Positions 12,101 through 22,913 of a stretch of DNA of 64,000 nucleotides are shown piece by piece (positions within the stretch are counted from its first letter, which is position 1; each line of letters opens with the position of its first letter). The notes under the pieces were generated by a model, which was not told the origin of the DNA, ran no database searches, and saw only the letters and a program-made list of their open reading frames with translations. The stretch is from contig NC_088797.1 of assembly GCF_011386835.1 (NCBI RefSeq), forward strand, positions 35,587,583-35,651,582. The letters run 5' to 3'. A program made the position numbers and the translations under genes. This DNA is from Chrysemys picta bellii. Its lineage: Eukaryota; Chordata; Testudines; Emydidae.

Positions 12101-15100
12101 CACTAGAGCTAAAAAGGGCTTTAAACTAGGAGATGAGGCTGGAAGAGGCTCATGAAGTCTCCAGTGTATTGAAGCCAGGGATGGAGCAGGAAAATCAGCT
12201 AAAGGAAGATATAGTAAGGGACAAGGGAACACCGCAAGCTAGAAAACTGAGTGAGGTCTGAGGGAAACAACTGAAGTGCTTTTACACAAATGCAAGGAAT
12301 CTGGGCAACAGAATGGAGGAACTGGTACTACTGGTGCAGGAGGTTAAACCAGATATTACAGGGATTACAGAAACATGGTGGAAAAACACTCATGACTGGA
12401 ATACAGGTGTTGAAGGTTATGTACTGTTTAAGAGAGAGAAGAAAGATAGTGGGGTAGCATGGTACATCGACAGCTGTACACTTAAAGAAGTGATAGTACA
12501 GACAAAATCTGGGTCAAAATCACTTTGGGGAAGGGTTGTAAAAGGAGGTTCTGCTGGGATAGTATTAGGGGTCTGCTATAGACCCCAGGAGTCAGACTCT
12601 GTTATGGATAGCATTCACTTCAGTGTTATTAGAGAAATACTTTTGGGAATTGTGTCATAATGGGAAACTTTAAACTTCCTTGATATAGATTACAGAATAA
12701 ATACTACTAATACTGGTAGGGCCCAATTATTCCTAGATGTGATAGATGACAGTTTTCTTCATCAAATCATCACTGAAACAAGAGGTGATGCAACTTTAGA
12801 CTTAAGCTTTACTTGGTGGTGACATCACAGAAGAGCAGATCATAGGAAATAATCTTGGATTGAGTGATCACAATTTGATTCACTTTATATTAAATGAAGG
12901 AAAATCCAAACCATGTCATTAACTCTTCTTTTATTTCTGAAGGGCAGACTTTGGGAAAGTAAGACATTTAGTTAAAGGACTCGAGGACTTAAATACGAAA
13001 GAGGCTTGGAATTTCTTCAAATCAACTATACAAAAACAATCTGAAATTTGCTAAACTTGTAGGGAAAGGCTCCAGACCCACCTAGATGAATAGCCACCTC
13101 AAAAAAGGTTAATAGGAGGAAGCAGAGAGCTTATAGGGAATGGAAAAAGTGGCTGGTCAGCAAACAAAGCTATACTGTAGAAGATAGAAAAATGTAGGAA
13201 TAAAGTGAGAATTGCTAAAACTCAGGCTGAATTAGCGCTTGCCAAGGAAATGAAATTAAATAATAGGAGGGGTTTTTTATATAAATAAAAAGGAAGAATG
13301 AGGTTGGGCCATTATGCAGTGTGGGTGGGAAAGAGATTCAAGATCTAGGTATGGCCCAAAAAACTAAAACTAGTGAGTGTTCTCTTCTATACATTAAAAA
13401 ATGCCACAATTTCCCTCTGCATAACTTTAGAGAGATGACACTAGGAACAAAAACTGGGTTATCTGTAGTCCCCCTTCCTTATTTACATACTAGCCATCCT
13501 ATGGCATCTGTATTTTTGGAACAGTTTGAATTAAAAAGCATGGGCAATGTTTGACCTGTATTTTAACTATTGCCTTCTGATGATTTAGAGCTATTCTAGA
13601 ACAACAAATCATATAAGAGGAGTAGGATACATAATTGTTTTTTAAATGATGGTATAAATATTCTTGATTGTGACACTGGACTTGTAAAGAGTGTGCATCC
13701 CACCTCTTGGACCTGCCATGCTCGGATAGTGCCATCGGTAGATGCAGTGCAAACCACAGACCTCAGCTTTCCACCACCAAACACGTGCTCATTGTCTGAG
13801 AGATAAGCCATACCAACTATTTTACCTACAATAATAAAATACAACAAAAATATCAGTATGACCATCAACTGATTTCATGCTCACCAGGAACAGTAAGGTC
13901 CCTATCAGCAAAGCATTAAATAGGAGACTAATGGCATTAAGCAGAATGGGGATATAAATCTGGGGAGGTCTGGATTGCTTCCTGGCACGTTATCATTCTG
14001 CACTTTCAAACATGGCCTAGTAGTTTATTCCTAATAGAGTAACGGTAGATACAGTGTTCCATTTTTCATGAGTGTGATGACTCACACTTATTAGTGTAGC
14101 CTATGCTATTATCCAAAACATGTTCAGTCAAAATAAAAAAAACTTTTCATGCAAAAACAAAAAAGTGTCTGCAGGAGAGAAAATAAATCACAAATTATTC
14201 CCTATACTGAGAAGGTGATTAAACAACATTTATTTCAGCAAATAACTCTTCAGCATAATACCTGGGTAGCAATAAAAATTGCCTTAGTTAAAGCTGTTAA
14301 CCCTTTGCTTGACAATCTTACTGTCTGAATGAAAATATGATGTATTCCAAAACTTGCATTCTAGTTGGTTTTGATGCATGATATGATGCATGAACATAGC
14401 CTTCATGGCTTGAGTTAGTGCAATTTACCCTTTAATTTCTTGCTATCTGAAGGGAATATAGTAAATTAGAGTCTACTTTTATTTATGTGTGGAAACCAGA
14501 GTCCAGTCTTAAATTTTTATGTGTGGGTGCTATTTAATTTGGACTTTACTGAAGGTGACATGCAACTCAGAGGATATAGGACCAGATTTTTAAAGGTATA
14601 TGTGTGTCTAAAGATAAAGATAAGCACCTGAGTCCCTATAAAAATCTGGCCATAGTTATCAGTGAAGAGAGAATTTATTTAACCAGCATGGAATAACAGA
14701 TGAGATATTTAGTTTTATATCACCATCTTTGAAGAAGACATTTTCTGCAAAATGTTATGGGATGAAGCTAGTAATTTTAAAAACTTTCAGGGCCCTGTTC
14801 TGAGAATGTACACACCCCATCATACCATAAGGCCAATTTTCCAAGGTTCTTCAACTGAATCTGAAGATTTTCCTCATGGTTTTGTACCAGTAAAGCTTTC
14901 CAGCTTTTGGATTTGTGGGATTTGCATGTAAAAAAATGCATGTTCAAATTGGGAACAACAATTTTGCAGGCTGCTGAAGTCTTTATTGCTAATGTATAAA
15001 GCATATGTCTGCCTAGATCCTATGAGGGGTTGGATCCATTTATACAAAACACCTAACAACAACAGAAGTAACCATTCTTTTTATCATTTTCTCACATACC

Positions 15101-18100
15101 TTTATGCCCTCTCATGGACCGACATATATAATCAGCTGATGGCCGACCTGATGCCATTTCATGCTCAAGTTTGGAGCGTTGGAGATAGTACTGTTTCCAT
15201 GTCTGCATACCTGGAGTCAGGTTGGAAATATTGCAAAAGGTCCAATGATCTAGGCACATCCTTCTATGAAACATAAAGGTGACACTATTCGGTTAAAAGT
15301 AGGGGATGGTCATTCTGCAACACTTTTCTTAACTATTCACATTTGGTGGATGTCGCTAGATACATCCAAAGATCTGTCATGGATAAAAGCACGATTTTGT
15401 TTCTTTACTTGGGAAATTTAAGATTCAGTAGAGAAAGGGAATTCCTCCCCAGTCACAAAACAAGACACTGCAGTCACCATTGTGAAATATGAAGAGATGG
15501 AAATAAGGAAACACCATCATGGAATGAGAGTACAAACATTGATATGCCTGCCTCCACTATTTTGCTCACTGCAACATGCTGAAAATATTAAAAAAAAAAA
15601 AAAGAAAAAAAAAAAGCCCGGTTGCATATAATGCATTGAAGAAAGCATTCTAGAACTGTTTGAGTGAAAGTGTAACTTCCTGAAGTACAGACAGTCAGTG
15701 AGAGACTTACAGCAATCCCCAGAGTGAGTGTGATTCAGCAGCACTTGAGTCAGTGTGTGCTTTTCCACTGACTTTTCTGGGTCTGATCTTCTGCCGAATA
15801 AGCGCAATTTCTACTCCCCATAAAGGCACTTGTGAAAAGATGCGACTCAGAACCAGTTTTTCCTCTAAGATATCACCCACCTCTACAAGGGACTGCCTGA
15901 CCTTTGGAAAATTTGACTGTACAAAAACAAGGTTTGTAAGCTCAAAATATGGTCACCTAAAATTAAAATGTCCCTGTGATCGTAAACACACACCCACCAG
16001 TGCTCCCAACCAGTAGTGGTAAACTCTCCCGGAACCTGAACTGATCTGTTCTTTCCTAGTCCTGGAATTTATTCATTTTCTTTTAAATTATTTAAAAATA
16101 AATGCTAATGAAAGGTGTCAGCCTGCAGACCAAAGGCCTGTATTTGTCTGCTGAATAGATACAGCCCACTTGGTGGCAGCAGAAGCTTCCCCACTAGGCT
16201 GACCAGATGTCCTGATATTATAGGAGACAGTCCTGATATTTGGGGCTTTTTCTTATATAGGTGCCTATTACCCCCCATCCCTGTCTCGATTTTTCACACT
16301 TGCTATCTAGTCACCCTGTTCCCCACCCTGCCCTGTCAATGTACTTCACTTAGAAGGAAAACCTCTATAAGAGTTTGAAGATAGCAGTGAGGCCATAGGC
16401 TAGACTGAGGCTGTGCTAACAAGGATGCCAATTCAGTTATAAGTTAACTGCGTTGCTCCTGGGATAACAGATGGATCTGCCTTATTCATTACTGTATTTT
16501 TAAAAGATTATCCAGAGGGGTGCCCAGAGCACTGGAGGGGTGCCCTTAATGTAGAGCAGTAACAATCTAAGTTATTAAAATACGGTGGAATTTGTATGAT
16601 GCGGCTATAGTTTCATACCAGCCAAAGGGAATGGATTCCAAACACTATGGTGGGGTGAAAAAACGGTGCGCACACATATACATGCCTTACAATCAACCCT
16701 GTGAGCCCTTTGTCTACCATGTTGTATGCTCTTCGACTTTATGTAGTTAAAATTCCTGGATCACGAGTATTTCCAGGTTCTCATTCTGTGGATGCCCCAA
16801 GAGAGACTGGGTTGTCTCAGTCCCCATCAGAGTCAGTGGGGGTGAGGACACCCAGGTTGATGTTCAGCACCTTGCAGGACTGGTCTTGGAACTTGGTAGC
16901 CGTGAAGCCCCTCAAAGAGCCCACCCACAGGAACACCAATGACTACCCTCTTAAGAAAGGAGGTGCCAAAATGGGAACCAAGGGCTACTAAAAAAGGCAA
17001 AGCAAAAGTACCGGATAAGTGGCTATAAAAGAATGCCAGTGAAGGACACTGAGCAGGGAACCCCAGAGAGTGCCCACTCTACCCCAAAAAGATCACCTTG
17101 CAGCTTGTCAACTATTACAATACCTAGCCTGGACTCCCCAAAACATTGAAAGGGGCACTCACCTCCATAGGGAAGTTGTGCCTGCGGCTTCGTTCCATGC
17201 CTATTACAAACGGAAGGGAGAAAGACGAGACATTTTAGAATGAAGGAAGCTGCGTTTCAAACTTTTCAGTGTTACTGTGACTGACAGAAAAGAGAAGATA
17301 ACATCAATCAATGGACAGGGAAGGGGACCAGGAAATCTTTCTAGGTCTGTGCTGCACCCCAATTTCTTGGAATCATCACTCTTTTTAAGTTTACATTTTG
17401 TATGAATGTTTAGCACAACACAGTAAGAGGGAATTTTCAAATCAATTAATTGGTTATAGTTTTACATTGATTTTTATAGGAATTATGCGGTTAAAATCGT
17501 GAACAAAGTTTTGTAAATTTGGACATATGTGCAAGGACTGGCCTAGCAAGCTTTTTAGTTAAGTAGTTCAGGCTCGATCCCAAAATTTGAAAATAATCAT
17601 TGAGACATGAAAGATCAATAAACATCTAAGCTTAGAACGCCCAACTAACTTGCTACTAGCCGAAATAACATCAAATAGAGAGTAAAAACTTATTTTTACA
17701 AGATCCTTTAAGCTGAATGTATTTGATCATATATATATAGTGTATATTTCTTAAAGGATTGTTAACAATTCAATCAGTTTATACCACCCCCTGCACATTT
17801 AGTGTAGGATATTAAAGTCATACAGAACACAGTAATATGGAGTATACTACTGATTCAGAAATGTGCTAGATAACTATTCAAGATTGTATTTTGTTGACAT
17901 TTCCGTCAGTGTTTGTGTACACACGCTTTATCTGTATGTGTGTTTACATCTCCATACTAAAAGCTATATAACTATTTAAAGACAGCCATCCTGCACCATC
18001 TAGATACTTAAGGTGCTGAGTCCAGCAGCACAGTAAAAGCAATCTAAAACAGAAAAGCAGGTTAATATTGTAACATTAAAATGGGTTATTGCCACCTGCA

Positions 18101-20589
18101 GATGAAAAGAACAGTTTGAGGAGCTATGACACAAGGACAAAAATAGAGGAACAAAGATCATAAATATGGGGCCAATCGTGGCCATAACAAACACATGCCT
18201 CTGGGGAAAAACCAAACCAACTCACCCACCCTTAAGTATTCCACACCCTGGGGCCAACCAAAGCAAAGTCTTGATCTCCTGTCAACCTAAAACATGGCAA
18301 CTGGATTCTTCAAAGATGTGTGAAATCTCAACATAGGTACCTGTCAGGTTCCTCCAGGAGGCCTCAAATATATAAAGGAAAGTGCCAATTTGATATATTA
18401 GGTTTAAAATGTATGCAGGATGGGTCTAATGCGATCCTGGCTGCTCATACCAGTGAGCATATACATGGCTGCACTCTGAACACACTGCAAGTGACAAATT
18501 CATTCGGAAAGAGCATTTCCCAACAGCAGGATGGACTGCACACTGCAGCTGGATTCTTGACAGCAGAGAAGTTGAAATGTCAAGTTGATGTTTTTCATTG
18601 TTTTTCTCTCCCCCTACCACCTGTTCCCTCTTGGATGGGTTTACGCAAGACGTTGTACTCAGGGTGCATGTTCTGAACTGGCTCAAATAAAATAATCTCC
18701 TGAACTTTGCTTCAGTGGTTTGCCATCAAACTACCATCTGTGTAAAAGCAGCTCTAAGAAATTGTTTGCAAAATAAGCACTGCTTTATAATAATAAGTAA
18801 TGCTACTAATATTTTGCATTTTATAAAATCTTCCAGCCAGAGATCCTAAAGTGCTTTACAAATATTAATGAATTTAGCCTCACTACTCTTTGGTGACGTA
18901 GGAAAGTCTGAGTTCCATACAACAATTGGGGAACTCAGTGCACTGTTAAGCAATTTACTGAAAGTTACACAGGAGTTTTATGCAGAGCAAGGCAAACAGC
19001 CCAAATTGTCTGGCTTCCAGTGCTGTCCTTTACCTAGTAGGTATTGCTTCCTCTCTATTCCAGTGGAGATAATCAGTCTTTTGGTTACAGTTATCACCGA
19101 TAAACCATTACTGCAAATCACATGGGATGGGCAAAGCTTTGCGTCAAGTGTGAAATAAGACAGACTAGCTTTCCCACCTGGTCCAGCTGCTTTGAGTCAT
19201 TCTGGAGAATCCAAAGGGGATCCCCAAGTGGCATACAGCTGCTGTAGTGACTCTACACCCAATCCCAAACTTGGTCCACGCTCTGCTCACTAGCCAGAGC
19301 ATGTGACATTTTGTGTCACTAAGAATGAGTTCCTATTTCCCCCTTCAAGGTCTGCTTATCCCCACACAGGAGAAGCAGGCATGGGGCTAGGCAGGAGCCT
19401 ATGTGCTTCCACATTGCAGAAATGGGATGGTTTTTGCTAGGAGAGGTTAGGTCCTGCAGCAGCCTCTGTCACTGCCCTCCATTTTTTATCCTCCCCTGCC
19501 TCATTCTCTGTCCTGACCCTCCCACCCCTCTGGCCACAGCTGTCTCCCCTATGGTGGCTTGGATGCAGCACAGGGAATACAGGGAGTTTGGATGCAATAG
19601 CATGCTATACACAATTCTGCCATGGCAGCCAGGCAGAGACTAGAGAAGAGAATACCTGCGGGCTGGTGGATGTGTGATCTCTCAGAGGGGCTGGGGCTGC
19701 ACCGCTGCAGCCCTGAACATGGATCAGAGTGGGGTGATGATGGAGGTGAAAGAAAGGCTCAAGGGAGAGGCTCATTACCTGTGGTCATGAAGGGTGGGAA
19801 GGGAACACTTATGTGCAGTCCTGATGGTTGTCTCCAGACCTGTGTGTGCTCCTCCAGCCCACAGGTGCTGGAACTGGGGATGCAGGGGGTGCTGCAGCAC
19901 CCCCTGGCTTGAAGGGATTTCCATTATATACAGGGTTACAGCCCCCCTGCTCCAGTCTGCTGTCAATTTCACAGCTCAGACAGCTGGTGCCACCGGCCGC
20001 TCTGCGGGAGTTTCTAAACGTCAAGGCAAAATAAACCCCCTCAGGGCCACGCGGGTACAGCGGGCTCCCCCTACTGCACAGCGGGGTGTGCTCCGGAGCA
20101 GTGGCAGTGAATTCCCTTCGGGGGGGGGGAGGGAGAGGCAGGAACCAGTGTTATTTCGGTGGGGAAAGGCACCCCCGGGAGTGGCGAGAAGCGCTAAGAC
20201 AGCTCTGCTGGGACACAGGGAGCTCTAGGAAATAGGTTTGCAAAGGCCCGTTCATTCCTCCAGCGCCAGGGCACGCCCAGCCTGGTGCAGTGTGTCTGGG
20301 GAAAGGGAGAAGCCCCCAGCCCAGGGGCCCAGGCTGTGCAGCGGTCCCCAAGGAGGCCCAGAGCTGGGCAGAGCAGACGCCACCCGTGTCCTGCCAACGG
20401 GGTGCGACCGACACTGGCCCGCATCTCCCTGCGCTACACGCGCGGCTGCGGGCGCTGGAGCAGAGCCGAGGCACCCCCCGTGCCCCAGCTGGGTACCTGG
20501 TTCACCCGCGCGGCGCGGAGCAGATCCGGTGCCTCCAGGTAGGAGAAGACGTGGACGAGGCAGTCTAGCGTGAGCAGCTCGCCGCTCAT
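3097..20589 (-). CDS. FBXW12: F-box and WD-repeat protein 12 (FBXW12), complete, 10 coding exons
   Basis: Ten exons on the - strand, all with AG/GT borders and compatible phases, join into one 1410-base frame of 469 codons plus stop. The human protein is about 464 residues from memory. Exons in order: 20497-20589, 17163-17200, 15100-15263, 13704-13825, 9303-9512, 7597-7761, 5260-5467, 4155-4336, 3936-4063, 3097-3196. Residues about 6-60 form an F-box (LTLDCLVHVFSYLE... AWNEAAG... LWRRMCL). F-box proteins bind SKP1 and bring substrates to the cullin-1 ubiquitin ligase. Residues from about 95 onward are WD40-like blades, for example TDGTIRAW, RGTIKVW and LSLRVYTW. Landmarks shared, as I recall, with human FBXW12 include VQEGTxIWSSP, TIKVW, HxxxIxxxWVD and a C-terminal YS.N. 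The start codon has G at -3 and lies in a CpG island. No frameshift or in-frame stop was found, so the gene looks intact. Its substrate cannot be read from sequence. Confidence 0.93.
3936..4063 (-). CDS. FBXW12: FBXW12 coding exon 9
   Basis: 128 bases encoding DAFRVVTSSLDLSLRVYTWKK... GTHRWS. This is the last clear WD-type blade (SSLDLSLRVYTW). Acceptor TTGGAAG, donor GTAAGAC. Confidence 0.91.
4155..4336 (-). CDS. FBXW12: FBXW12 coding exon 8
   Basis: 182 bases encoding QQVASFTLPGG... NLELYSIFGTQVEAFQHHNNTITSIWV. The acceptor chosen is AAAAG before CTCAACAG because it alone gives the required phase. The stronger-looking CAACAG eight bases later would shift the frame. Donor GTATGTG. Confidence 0.88.
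5260..5467 (-). CDS. FBXW12: FBXW12 coding exon 7
   Basis: 208 bases encoding IFHTDCLINPADESPESSWLP... ITVFDLALKKSKYKMEVL. Acceptor CTACACCAG, donor GTATGT. It leaves one base for the next codon. Confidence 0.92.
5704..5980. mobile_element. short non-autonomous DNA transposon, Harbinger-like, in FBXW12 intron 6
   Basis: Ends are GCTTGTCTCCACT and, inverted, GTAGGTCTACACT. The inside holds self-complementary CGAC-rich and AACTTA-type words of the same kind as the element at 59134-59430. The target duplication could not be read, so the superfamily is a guess. Confidence 0.5.
6300..7080. repeat. unassigned repeat-like stretch in FBXW12 intron 6
   Basis: The text has the look of interspersed repeat: runs of AAAATTTT words flank a short internal duplication of a CAGCAGTGAAA word around 6590-6720. 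I cannot assign a family. Confidence 0.25.
7597..7761 (-). CDS. FBXW12: FBXW12 coding exon 6
   Basis: 165 bases, 55 codons, phase 0 at both ends. It encodes AATAGGAIYTLEVP... LLCSPDEQWVIAGS, with the SPD-W pattern of a WD blade. Acceptor ATTGTAG, donor GTACAG. Skipping this exon would keep the frame. Confidence 0.92.
7762..9302 (-). other. FBXW12: FBXW12 intron 5
   Basis: Intron without a confident repeat, except a short fragment around 9063-9140 (CCATTGATTCCAATGGGGCC) resembling a common sauropsid repeat also hinted at near 35085-35180, 48838-48890 and 55700-55735. An A-run is at 8031-8047. Confidence 0.5.
9303..9512 (-). CDS. FBXW12: FBXW12 coding exon 5 with a serine run
   Basis: 210 bases, 70 codons, phase 0 at both ends. 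It encodes GTQIWSSP... TDARGTIKVWHGESGEELAAF, a clear WD40 blade. A serine run (STSSSSSS) then occupies the loop before the next strand. Acceptor GTTCAG, donor GTAAGT. Confidence 0.94.
9513..11257 (-). other. FBXW12: FBXW12 intron 4, proximal part
   Basis: No gene or clear repeat seen before the CR1 block that begins near 11258. Confidence 0.5.
11258..12065 (-). mobile_element. CR1 LINE fragment, reverse-transcriptase C-terminus and 3' region
   Basis: In - orientation, 11767-11973 encodes a relic of the end of the CR1 reverse transcriptase (VKKANAILGCIRRGISS-type motif). The 3' region continues towards 11258, where sequence like 'taaggccggaaggaaccactagatcat' marks the CR1 3' end in antisense. 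Several stops interrupt it. It lies in intron 4 of FBXW12, in the same orientation as the gene. Confidence 0.8.
12090..13310 (+). mobile_element. CR1 LINE fragment, endonuclease domain
   Basis: The + strand frame 12313-12660 contains the start of a CR1 endonuclease: KPDITGITETWW, then VLGVCYRPQES, both hallmark motifs of APE-type LINE endonucleases. Decayed CR1 sequence in other frames follows to about 13300. No reverse-transcriptase core follows. It faces the opposite way to the adjacent CR1 3' fragment at 11258-12065, about 25 bp away. Confidence 0.85.
13704..13825 (-). CDS. FBXW12: FBXW12 coding exon 4
   Basis: 122 bases encoding GKIVGMAYLSD... ASTDGTIRAWQVQE, a WD40 blade ending in R-A-W. 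Acceptor TTATTGTAG, donor GTGGGATG (non-consensus after GT but acceptable). Ends in phase 0. Confidence 0.92.
13826..15099 (-). other. FBXW12: FBXW12 intron 3
   Basis: Mostly unassigned. Around 14580-14655 there is a short inverted-repeat-like segment (CCAGATTTTTAAAGG ... AAAATCTGG), possibly a small decayed transposon. Confidence 0.4.
15100..15263 (-). CDS. FBXW12: FBXW12 coding exon 3
   Basis: 164 bases. It finishes the F-box (RRMCLDHWTFCN) and encodes the linker with TWKQYYLQR, a motif typical of F-box/WD proteins. Acceptor TTTCATAG, donor GTATGTGAG. Confidence 0.93.
15264..17162 (-). other. FBXW12: FBXW12 intron 2
   Basis: Contains an A-rich run at 15591-15616 and the short hAT-like element at 16195-16318. 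Nothing else was recognised. Confidence 0.5.
16195..16318. mobile_element. hAT-like MITE, family A copy 1 (TAGGGTGACCAG type)
   Basis: A 124-bp element with ends TAGGCTGACCAG and, inverted, CAGGGTGACTAG. It is flanked by a perfect 8-bp duplication TTCCCCAC at 16187-16194 and 16319-16326. An 8-bp duplication is the hAT signature. It shares internal words (TTTTTCACACTTGCT, CCTGATAT) with the copies at 25318 and 35241. Confidence 0.85.
17163..17200 (-). CDS. FBXW12: FBXW12 coding exon 2 (38-base micro-exon)
   Basis: A 38-base exon between acceptor TTTGTAATAG and donor GTGAGT. It reads AWNEAAGTTSLW and two bases of the next codon. Without it the F-box is broken and the frame is lost: it supplies the conserved W...LW motif and the exact phase needed between exons 1 and 3. 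Confidence 0.92.
18800..19050 (+). repeat. MIR/CORE-SINE-like fragment
   Basis: Words such as AAGTGCTTTACAAATATTAATG, then 'cctcactactctttggtgacgtagg', then 'aagttacacaggag' follow the order of a widespread amniote SINE tail. The copy is diverged. Confidence 0.45.
19858..19960. repeat. repeat segment with a 22-bp perfect palindrome
   Basis: 19884-19905 reads the same on both strands: AGGGGGTGCTG followed by its complement. It is followed by 'ggcttgaagggatttccattatatacagggtt', which I recognise as common turtle-type repeat text. The family is not named. Confidence 0.45.
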
Positions 20590-20770
20590 CTCCAGCCCTC
20601 ACCCCGCCGGGGTCTCGCGTCTTTCCGCTTCCGGACCAAGTTTCCTGCTTCAGCTACAGCGGCTGCTCAAAGGCGGAGCTAGCGCGCCTGGCAATCCGCT
20701 GGCTGCGCTGATTACACCGGCACAGCGCGCCTGGCCCCTGCCGGCCAGGATACTTCATTGGCACGGCCAG
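20030..20770. promoter_or_regulatory. FBXW12: CpG island promoter of FBXW12
   Basis: A GC- and CpG-rich block standing out sharply from AT-rich surroundings and covering coding exon 1 and about 180 bp upstream. On the - strand, positions 20634-20621 read CCGGAAGCGGAAAG, two adjacent ETS-type (GGAA) sites 32-45 bases before the ATG. That is typical of TATA-less housekeeping-type promoters. No TATA box was seen. The long open frames on both strands here are composition artefacts. Confidence 0.75.
20497..20589 (-). CDS. FBXW12: FBXW12 coding exon 1
   Basis: 31 codons from the ATG (20587-20589) to CAG followed by donor GTACCC. It encodes the first F-box helices (LTLDCLVHVFSYLEAPDLL). It ends in phase 0 and lies in the CpG island. 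Confidence 0.93.
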
Positions 20771-22913
20771 CTCCTTGCACAAGGGCTGCTAAAGTGTAAC
20801 AAAGCGCTCCGGTAGCGGGGACAATCTGCTCAGGACAGGACTAAATACTTCGTTTGAAGCTTGTCCTCTGTGCCCGTTTGTAATCCTCTTTCTAAGCCCC
20901 CAGCCCCCTTCTCTCCTTTACTCCCTTCAACCTGTGTCAAGGCCCCATCCTCTCACCCCTACCTGTCAGGGCAGATTGGATCACCCAGTGTTGAGATGCA
21001 GCTACTTCTACAGTGGCACATGGCAGCTTGACTATCATGCAATAACATCACATCTCTACTTAGGGCAGGCAGTGAAGGTGAACGCTTGATGCGGCTGAAA
21101 TGGCAGCGGGACTATCTATAGCCAGAATGCAGTTATGTGAGTTGAAATAGGACAAAGAGTTTAAAGACATCCTCGCCCTCTTACTGAAAGTGCCATGGAA
21201 CAATTAATGACCATCCATGGTCATGATCTTGGTGTTGTCTCATCTAAAAGCAGCAGAGAAGGATTCTTTCTTCTAGAGGAAGGACCATGACATATGATGG
21301 GAGCCGAGCAAGAAGAGTTGGGGTAGCTAGTGGAAGGGTCTTCATGGTGGGGGAAGGTTAAAAGCCTGGGGGCAAAGTTTCTATGGGTTTAGGCTGTAAT
21401 TTTGCCTTAATGCTTTTCTACAAGTTTTACTGTGATCTACAGCTAGACTGAGTGAAAGAAGAAAGTGAGCATGATGGAAACCTGGAGAAAGTTAGGTAAG
21501 TAGTTAAGTGTAAGAACCATTACTTAGGACACACACACACACAAGGTAGGGATGGGAGTATTAGTTTGATTGGGGGGGAGAGGGAAATACTTTTTGCTGT
21601 AGGATCATGTCTTTAAAACTGGTGAAATAAGTTTTAATGTGATTTTAGCTTAAATTAATTCATACCTGGACAAAGTAGGGAGTAAAGGGCAGTCTGCTTT
21701 TGACAGAATAAGGACTATATTAAACGAGGACTATTAGATGTGACTAGAAGAATCCTCTATATAATATAACAAGGCCATTTACTGAAACTTCCCATAGAAG
21801 ACAAAGAAAGAGAGAGACCTTATCATTTATACATTCATTAGCTACAGGATTTTGTGGGACTTGGGTTTTTGTTTTTTTTTTAAGAAGAAAGCAGCTCAAA
21901 GAGGTCACAGGTTCAAGAAAGGGTAAAGAATTAAGATAATACAGGTCAGAAAGCAGCAGAAACAGGACTCTGGCAGAGGGAGAGAAAATCAGAAGAAGAG
22001 AAACTGTGAAAGTGAAGATGGGAGGTGAAGGAAAAGCTGCAGCCCAATGGCCCAGCAAAATGAGATTGTACTTAACTACACAGATAAATGCAAAGTGAAA
22101 AAACCTAGTCTAGGAAACACAAATTCCTCCCGAAGTCTAGTTAGCAAGAGCTGAGAACTGGTAAATCAGCCCTTTAGAGAATTACCCTTTTGGTGGAGAA
22201 GAAGACATCTCTGCACCCCAAGAGGATTATTCGGACACCTTATTGTTGTCCATGGATTCCTGCTGGTTCCAGTGACCAAATCCAACCGTGGAATTGTCTG
22301 AAAATACATGAGGACCAGAACAAACCATGAAGAGAGACTGAACATACATCGAGAAGGAGAAGAGAAGCAGATAACCCTGTGTCTCCAGCCACCTGCCATA
22401 CGTCTTCTGCCAGTTACGCACACCTGCAAAGGGTAAGTTTAACCAGCACAAAACAGATTCACATATGAGGACCTAGCTGGAATAAAACTTCTAAATTTAA
22501 TGTCCAGCTGAGACCTCTTTGCTAAAACACAGGCTCTAAATTTGTTCTTTTAACCTCTGCAGTTTGCAGGAGAGAAAATAAACCACACAAGTTATCTCTT
22601 TTCAGCAGAAGGGTTGATAGCTGCAATAAATATTTAAATAACTTAGATTTTCATGATACATGAGTAATACAATACCTTTGCTGGTTAGTTTTGTTAACTC
22701 TGTGCTCCCTGTTATTTGAACAAAAATATATTGTTTTCTATACATAACATAGTCTGGTGGATTTTGTAATGTCATGTATGAAAAGGGTAACAAAGCTCAT
22801 TGAATTCTTCTAATTTACTATATGGGTGGAGTTCAGAGTTCTCTGTCTTGGGTTATCAGATGGGAAAACTAATCACTTAAACTTTCAAAAGGCTGGTTTT
22901 CTTAAAGTCTACA
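20771..22913. other. intergenic, no gene seen
   Basis: Upstream of FBXW12. There is a short CA run at 21532-21543. Otherwise no exon, RNA gene or repeat was recognised. Confidence 0.5.

Larger units (their letters stand above)
17201..20496 (-). other. FBXW12: FBXW12 intron 1
   Basis: 3.3 kb. It includes a MIR-like segment (18800-19050), a palindromic repeat segment (19858-19960) and part of the CpG island. Several open frames here on both strands have no recognisable motif and I do not call them genes. Confidence 0.6.

Noticed and set aside
18320..18676. 118-codon open frame on + strand in FBXW12 intron 1
   Set aside because: No motif or codon pattern of a known protein and no splice context; probably chance.
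19794..20815. Several overlapping open frames on both strands
   Set aside because: CpG-island composition depletes stop codons. None has a recognisable motif, and the true exon there is 20497-20589 on the - strand.
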